Source: Meconema thalassinum (taxonomy: Eukaryota > Arthropoda > Insecta > Orthoptera > Tettigoniidae). From it: 64,000 nucleotides of DNA. Both the position numbers and the translations under genes were made by a program. This document shows positions 60,301 to 64,000 of the stretch, piece by piece. The stretch is from contig OX336393.1 of assembly GCA_946902985.2 (NCBI GenBank), positions 366,526,779 through 366,590,778 on the forward strand, written 5' to 3'. The notes below the pieces were generated by a model, which was given only the letters and a program-made list of their open reading frames with translations, was not told the origin of the DNA and searched no databases. Position 1 is the first letter of the stretch. Each line of letters opens with the position of its first letter.

Positions 60301-61051
60301 TAAAGCATTTCCATTCAAAATGACGTATACACCTCGTTTATCTAGGTGTGGAAGTCCCATAATCACTCGTGTGCAAGCGATCGCTTCGGCCAATTAATTA
60401 CAATTAATTGCCTTCTTCCATAGCGTCATGACGCCACCATGGTAAATCCCCTCGTGCGGGTCTCCAAATCATTCTTCTCGCGCGTAGGCTCTGTGTTCAC
60501 AGGCTTATTTAGAGATATAGGCTTTAATTTAGGTGTGAGACCACTCCTAAATTATCTCTCCTAGAATATATTCACCTGGGTGTACTTTTCACTCCATTTC
60601 GATGCTCCAATTGGCTGCAATCAATTAATTTCCGTGGACAATTACCCCCTCTCCATTCTCAAGCGTTGTCCATCGGTGAACCCCAGAGTCATTAATTTTG
60701 AGCTGTCGTGGCGGTCCGGACGAAATGAGTTCCTTCGGCGTCACGAATCCACGCCCATCCGCTGGCTGCGATTAGTAAACTGTCAAGCTGGCTTGCTTTC
60801 ATGCTTCTATGCTTCCAAAACGTACATATAACTGCATTTTCTTACAATATTCACATTAAACAGCTATGATATTCACATTCTAGCCGTGAAATCATGCTAT
60901 TATCTGTCATTATATAACTCATTGCTCTTCGGGTTCCCTGTAGCTGTTCCCCCTCAGAGATCAATGGTTCGACCCTAGGCATAATCATGGGCCTGGTCTT
61001 CTCTGATAAGACCCGAGTTCGATGCCAGTCTGCCGTGTCCCATTGGGCACA
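57332..61051 (-). repeat. 5' LTR of element B (3.7 kb)
   Basis: 3720 bp, uninterrupted, and serves as the empty-site reference for the MITE in the other LTR. It contains a TTATTATTATT tract (59250-59273). A B-box-like GGTTCGACCC is present at about 60966. Confidence 0.9.
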
Positions 61052-61274
61052 ATATTTCAATATTATTTGATTCAAAGTGGGGGATGTGTTTCAACGCTTT
61101 ATTTCTCATACTCGGAAGTTAGTTTTACTGGCGGGAAGCAGATGGTAGCACTAACCATGTTGTATTCTTTGACTAAATCACGGAAGAAAGTTTTGTTCCT
61201 TGCCATGTGGCCATGTGAGTGATAGTTATTTTGTACATGTGGTCTTGTGGTCTTTATTTTATATATTTTGAAAG
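61052..61274. other. short spacer between element B and Mutator-like ORF
   Basis: Begins with the ATAT duplication. No terminal inverted repeat of the Mutator-like element was recognised. It is probably the 5' untranslated part of that element. Confidence 0.3.
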
Positions 61275-61912
61275 ATGGGCTCCAAGTCCCGTACGCAAAA
61301 GAGAAGGAAATCAGGCGTGTTGCAGGGGAATCAACACGCTAAGACACCTACGGAATTTGAAAATAACAGTGTTACTGATAGTGTGAATTATCGTGTGCCA
61401 AAACGTGATTCACATAGGCTAGGTTCAGACATTGTAAATACTGACGTATTTAGTGATGTTAATTTTTGTTCTGGGAACGTTCTGTTTGGTTTAGAATGTC
61501 TACAGACTATGATTTCATTTGTAGCTTGCCCTGAATGTTTGACATGTAGTAGTTTAGTCATAAACGAAGTAGCTAATAAGAGATTGGGCTGGACCATTTC
61601 TATATTATTACCATGTAAGATGTGTGGCTATCAAACACGAAAATCCCTGCATCTTGGAGTAATGGACCGTATTTGCCACTTTAACAACGGCTGTACGTCA
61701 GAACTGGACATCCTCAAGAAGGCTGGGATCAATCCAGGCAAGTATGAGTGTCCGGCGTAGGTGCTGCAGATAAGGAGCACCTTACTGTGGCTCTGAAGCA
61801 GTGTACTCCGGAGCAAATACAACATCGGAGATACTTAAGGGCGAGGAGGAAGCTCAAGATTGACCTAAAATCCCAAGAAGAAGGCACCACCTATGCATCA
61901 GGAGGCTTTTAG
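61275..61912 (+). pseudogene. Mutator-like transposase, internally deleted
   Basis: The N-terminus is basic (MGSKSRTQKRRKSG) and is followed by a Cys-rich zinc-ribbon-like part (CPEC at about residue 95, CKMCGY at about 118), as in the Mutator-like transposase domain proteins of arthropods. It then jumps to a C-terminal motif (LGVMDRICHFNNGCTSELDI, LKKAGINPGKY), then after one frameshift near 61757 to RRYLRARRKLK and the terminal EEGTTYASGGF. The whole catalytic core, several hundred residues, is missing. Both ends of the protein are kept, so the deletion is internal to the gene. Confidence 0.75.
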
Positions 61913-62802
61913 GATCAATAGAAGTAAGCTACTTTATTCTAAATGTGTATCTCAACCTTAAGTGACTTTTTCTCAATTTTAATTTTTTTCAGTATTTTTC
62001 ATTACTTTGGCAGATGAAATCTACACTTAGAATAGAGATATTCACTTCATTTAAAAACGAAATTGTAGCTAAATAATGCAGCTATGTTGTATAGCAGAAT
62101 AATATAATTACATTGAAATTAAGGGTCCGGACTTCTGCAATTAAATTATTTTTCTCAATGCGAATAATTGATTTTTTAGAAAAAACATTAATAAATTTGG
62201 CCCTATGGAAGCTGCGAAAACTATTCTGCTAAGCAACACTTAGAACGCATTTCTAAGCAATCTGAAGCAACAATGAGTCTTTTATGTTGAATAGGAGCAG
62301 AGATATTACGTCCCAAAAATTCTTGTTATTTTTTCAAAAAATCTTTGAAAAAAAAACCATAAATTCATTTTGGATTATTTTATGCCAGAAATTCACTAGT
62401 TTATACCCTTAGAATCCGTGACATGAGTTTCAAGAAAATAGAATAACATAGCTGAAATTTCATCACTAGTGTCGATGAGTACCTTTCTGGAATGTCAAGG
62501 CCAGGCCGGTATAGAGTGCAGCTCGCATCCAGTCGGCCGTGATGACACGACCGAACAGCCAATAAGAAGCTCGGAAATACCTACTGTGGCACCCTTCCTA
62601 GGTGGCACCAAACTGCAGGATTCGGAGTTTGTTGTATCCATGGAGTTTCTAACCTTGCATGGGGTTGTTTAAGAGATCACTAAAGGATTGGCATCAAGCT
62701 TAGCTTCCGATAATATACAGCCTACACAATCGCGGCGTTCTCTGCATCAACACTGTTCTCCTAGCAGTGCGCGTATTGACCACTGCAGTGCTGAGATACA
62801 GC
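61913..62802. other. 3' flank of the Mutator-like element, non-coding
   Basis: AT-rich to about 62450, probably the element's 3' untranslated region. 62469-62760 is more GC-rich, without a recognised gene. Confidence 0.35.
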
Positions 62803-62870
62803 CAGGGCCGGATTTAGAATTTATGCACTCCTAGGCCCGTGGGTTTTTCCCGCCCCCTCTTCATACGATC
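62803..62870 (+). mobile_element. hAT-like left terminus
   Basis: CAGGGCCGGATTTAGA followed by CTCCTAGGCCCGTGG is the common start of a widespread hAT-type end. The 8 bp before it are GATACAGC. The right end is not in the window, perhaps because the BEL element is inserted inside. Confidence 0.55.
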
Positions 62871-62899
62871 GTGAAGGAGGGAGAATTTAGGCCTCAGAA

Positions 62900-63188
62900 A
62901 GGCATTTGTGAAGGTAATATTTATTTTATTCTAATGTATCGTGAAGTAAAATCAATTAAATAAATTAAAATAATGAGAAAATCAACTGTTTCTAAATTTG
63001 GGAACACTGATTGAGATGTCTTTGTTTATTTTATATACTAAGCAGCCCTAGGATCTAGAGGGCATTGACTCAAGTAGTTAAGTAAAATGGCGTCCAATGG
63101 AACGGACAGCATGTAATGCAAGATGAATAAAGTTCAGTTATTTTATGTGTATTAATCTATCCATTGGTGAAGGGCCGAATATTTGACA
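62900..63188 (+). repeat. 5' LTR of BEL/Pao element (left edge uncertain)
   Basis: Ends with ATATTTGACA, two bases before the primer-binding site. A poly(A) signal AATAAA at 63126 supports an R/U5 region. The start cannot be fixed because the 3' LTR is outside the window; the left edge given is a guess. Confidence 0.5.
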
Positions 63189-63190
63189 TT

Positions 63191-63208
63191 TGGCGCCCAG
63201 CGTAACGG
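63191..63208 (+). promoter_or_regulatory. primer-binding site of the BEL/Pao element
   Basis: TGGCGCCCAGCGTAACGG starts with TGG, as expected for pairing to a tRNA 3' CCA end, and lies 2 bp after the LTR end and 43 bp before gag. Confidence 0.75.
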
Positions 63209-63250
63209 CACGATAGTTTTTCTCGTCAGTGTTTTGTGATTACTTCCGCA

Positions 63251-64000
63251 ATGGAGAAGGTTAAAAGTAGAAGACGAATCGACAGAGCATTGTTTGCGCG
63301 GCATTCCGTTGCACTTGATAAGTTTCTTGAAGAAGAAAAGTATGAAGAAGCTCGAGCATCATTTGCTTCTTTGGAACAGTACTTCGAGAATATCAATGCC
63401 CAGAATGAAGAGGTTATGAAATGGATGTTGGAAAACGGTGCTAGTGAACAAGAACTAGATCAAGAAGCGCTGGCGGCTGACGAGTATCGCAGTAAGTACG
63501 AACTGTTAAAAGTGCGGCGTTTAAAAATTGATTCCCTAGACCGACAATCTATCACAAGTGAAGATTCAACAAGTAATGCTCAAGTTAATAGGAAAATAAA
63601 GCTTCCAACCATAGAATTTCGTAAGTTCGGCGGTGAACTCAGAGATTGGTTGCCGTTTTGGAACCAATTCCAGCGTATTCATGAGAATGTAGGGATTGCA
63701 CCAGTTGATAAATTCTATTATCTTATACAAGCTACGTTACCCAACTCCAGAGCTAGGTCTGTTGTAGACAGTTTTCCAGCCACAGATGACAATTACGTGT
63801 TAGTGATAGAAGCACTTCAGGAACGTTTTGGTAGGGAAGATCTTCTAATTGAAGTATACATCAGGGATCTTCTCAGTTTGACCCTGCCTGCTAGTAAAAC
63901 ATGCCGTTCACTCACGGAGATGTATGATAAGCTCGAGTGCCATTTAAGGGCACTTGAATCTCTTGGTGTCACAACTGGGAAATGTGCAGCAATCCTTTGT
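63251..64000 (+). CDS. BEL/Pao gag (DUF1759-like), 3' end beyond the window
   Basis: ATG at 63251 opens a frame with no stop to the window end (250 codons). The N-terminal part is helical and charged (FLEEEKYEEARASFASLEQY). From about residue 118 it reads LPTIEFRKFGGELRDWLPFW, then FYYLIQATLPN, ALQERFGREDLLIEVYIRDL and LRALESLGV, the typical order of the DUF1759 capsid-like domain of BEL/Pao gag. No lesion is visible, so this element may be intact. It would form the particle that packages the element's RNA in the cytoplasm. Confidence 0.9.
   Translation, partial: MEKVKSRRRIDRALFARHSVALDKFLEEEKYEEARASFASLEQYFENINAQNEEVMKWMLENGASEQELDQEALAADEYRSKYELLKVRRLKIDSLDRQSITSEDSTSNAQVNRKIKLPTIEFRKFGGELRDWLPFWNQFQRIHENVGIAPVDKFYYLIQATLPNSRARSVVDSFPATDDNYVLVIEALQERFGREDLLIEVYIRDLLSLTLPASKTCRSLTEMYDKLECHLRALESLGVTTGKCAAILC

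Larger units (their letters stand above)
45643..61051 (-). mobile_element. Ty3/gypsy LTR retrotransposon B (same family as A)
   Basis: The LTRs at 57332-61051 (5') and 45643-50378 (3', with nested MITE) enclose about 6.95 kb. Flanks are ATAT on both sides (45639-45642 and 61052-61055), a clean 4-bp duplication. A primer-binding-site-like TGGAGGAGATGTC follows the 5' LTR, and a purine tract precedes the 3' LTR. Gag to integrase lie in one frame, broken by three stop codons. No envelope gene. Confidence 0.9.

Overview
This window reads as transposon-dominated DNA from an insect genome. Introns with GT/AG borders, tRNA-derived SINEs, THAP-type DNA transposons, a DUF4817-type mariner remnant, Ty3/gypsy and BEL/Pao retrotransposons all point to an arthropod. 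The style of the SINEs suggests a large-genome polyneopteran (orthopteroid) insect, but that is only an impression. I recognise no host single-copy gene, no functional RNA gene and no CRISPR array. Almost everything that codes is a mobile-element gene, and nearly every one is broken.

Layout, left to right. (1) 1-5990: an approximately 290-bp tandem repeat array, then a decayed P-element/THAP9-like transposase on the minus strand, split by two direct copies of a retroposon-like repeat. (2) 6017-7109: a 1.1-kb element with 49-bp terminal inverted repeats and TA target duplications. (3) About 7160-20190: a long composite that fits an ISL2EU-type transposon. A YqaJ/SWIM nuclease gene runs inward from the left end. 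A THAP plus DDE transposase gene, with three exons whose splice phases agree, runs inward from the right end. The space between them, and the transposase intron, is filled with nested elements: a foldback element that carries tRNA-like arms and is itself hit by a hAT-type MITE, two TA-flanked MITEs, SINEs and a 40-bp tandem repeat. (4) 20531-21584: SINEs and a second SWIM-finger fragment. (5) 21628-43457: Ty3/gypsy element A (plus strand) with unusually long 3.7-kb LTRs. Its gag is split by a 7.6-kb hAT element that has an exact 8-bp target duplication and carries its own nested load. (6) 43458-45642: SINEs and other repeats. (7) 45643-61051: Ty3/gypsy element B of the same family on the minus strand, with a 4-bp ATAT duplication and a THAP-bearing MITE in one LTR. 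(8) 61275-61912: an internally deleted Mutator-like transposase. (9) 62803-64000: a hAT-like terminus, then the start of a BEL/Pao element whose gag runs off the window.

The genes do not form a host pathway. They work, or once worked, as element-specific sets. The THAP/DDE transposase and YqaJ nuclease would form the ISL2EU pair. Gag, protease, reverse transcriptase, RNase H and integrase would form the gypsy polyprotein. The nested order gives relative ages: the two LTRs of element A differ at only about 17 places by eye, so A is young, and the 7.6-kb hAT entered after A although its own transposase already looks decayed. All comparisons were made by eye, without alignment software or database searches.
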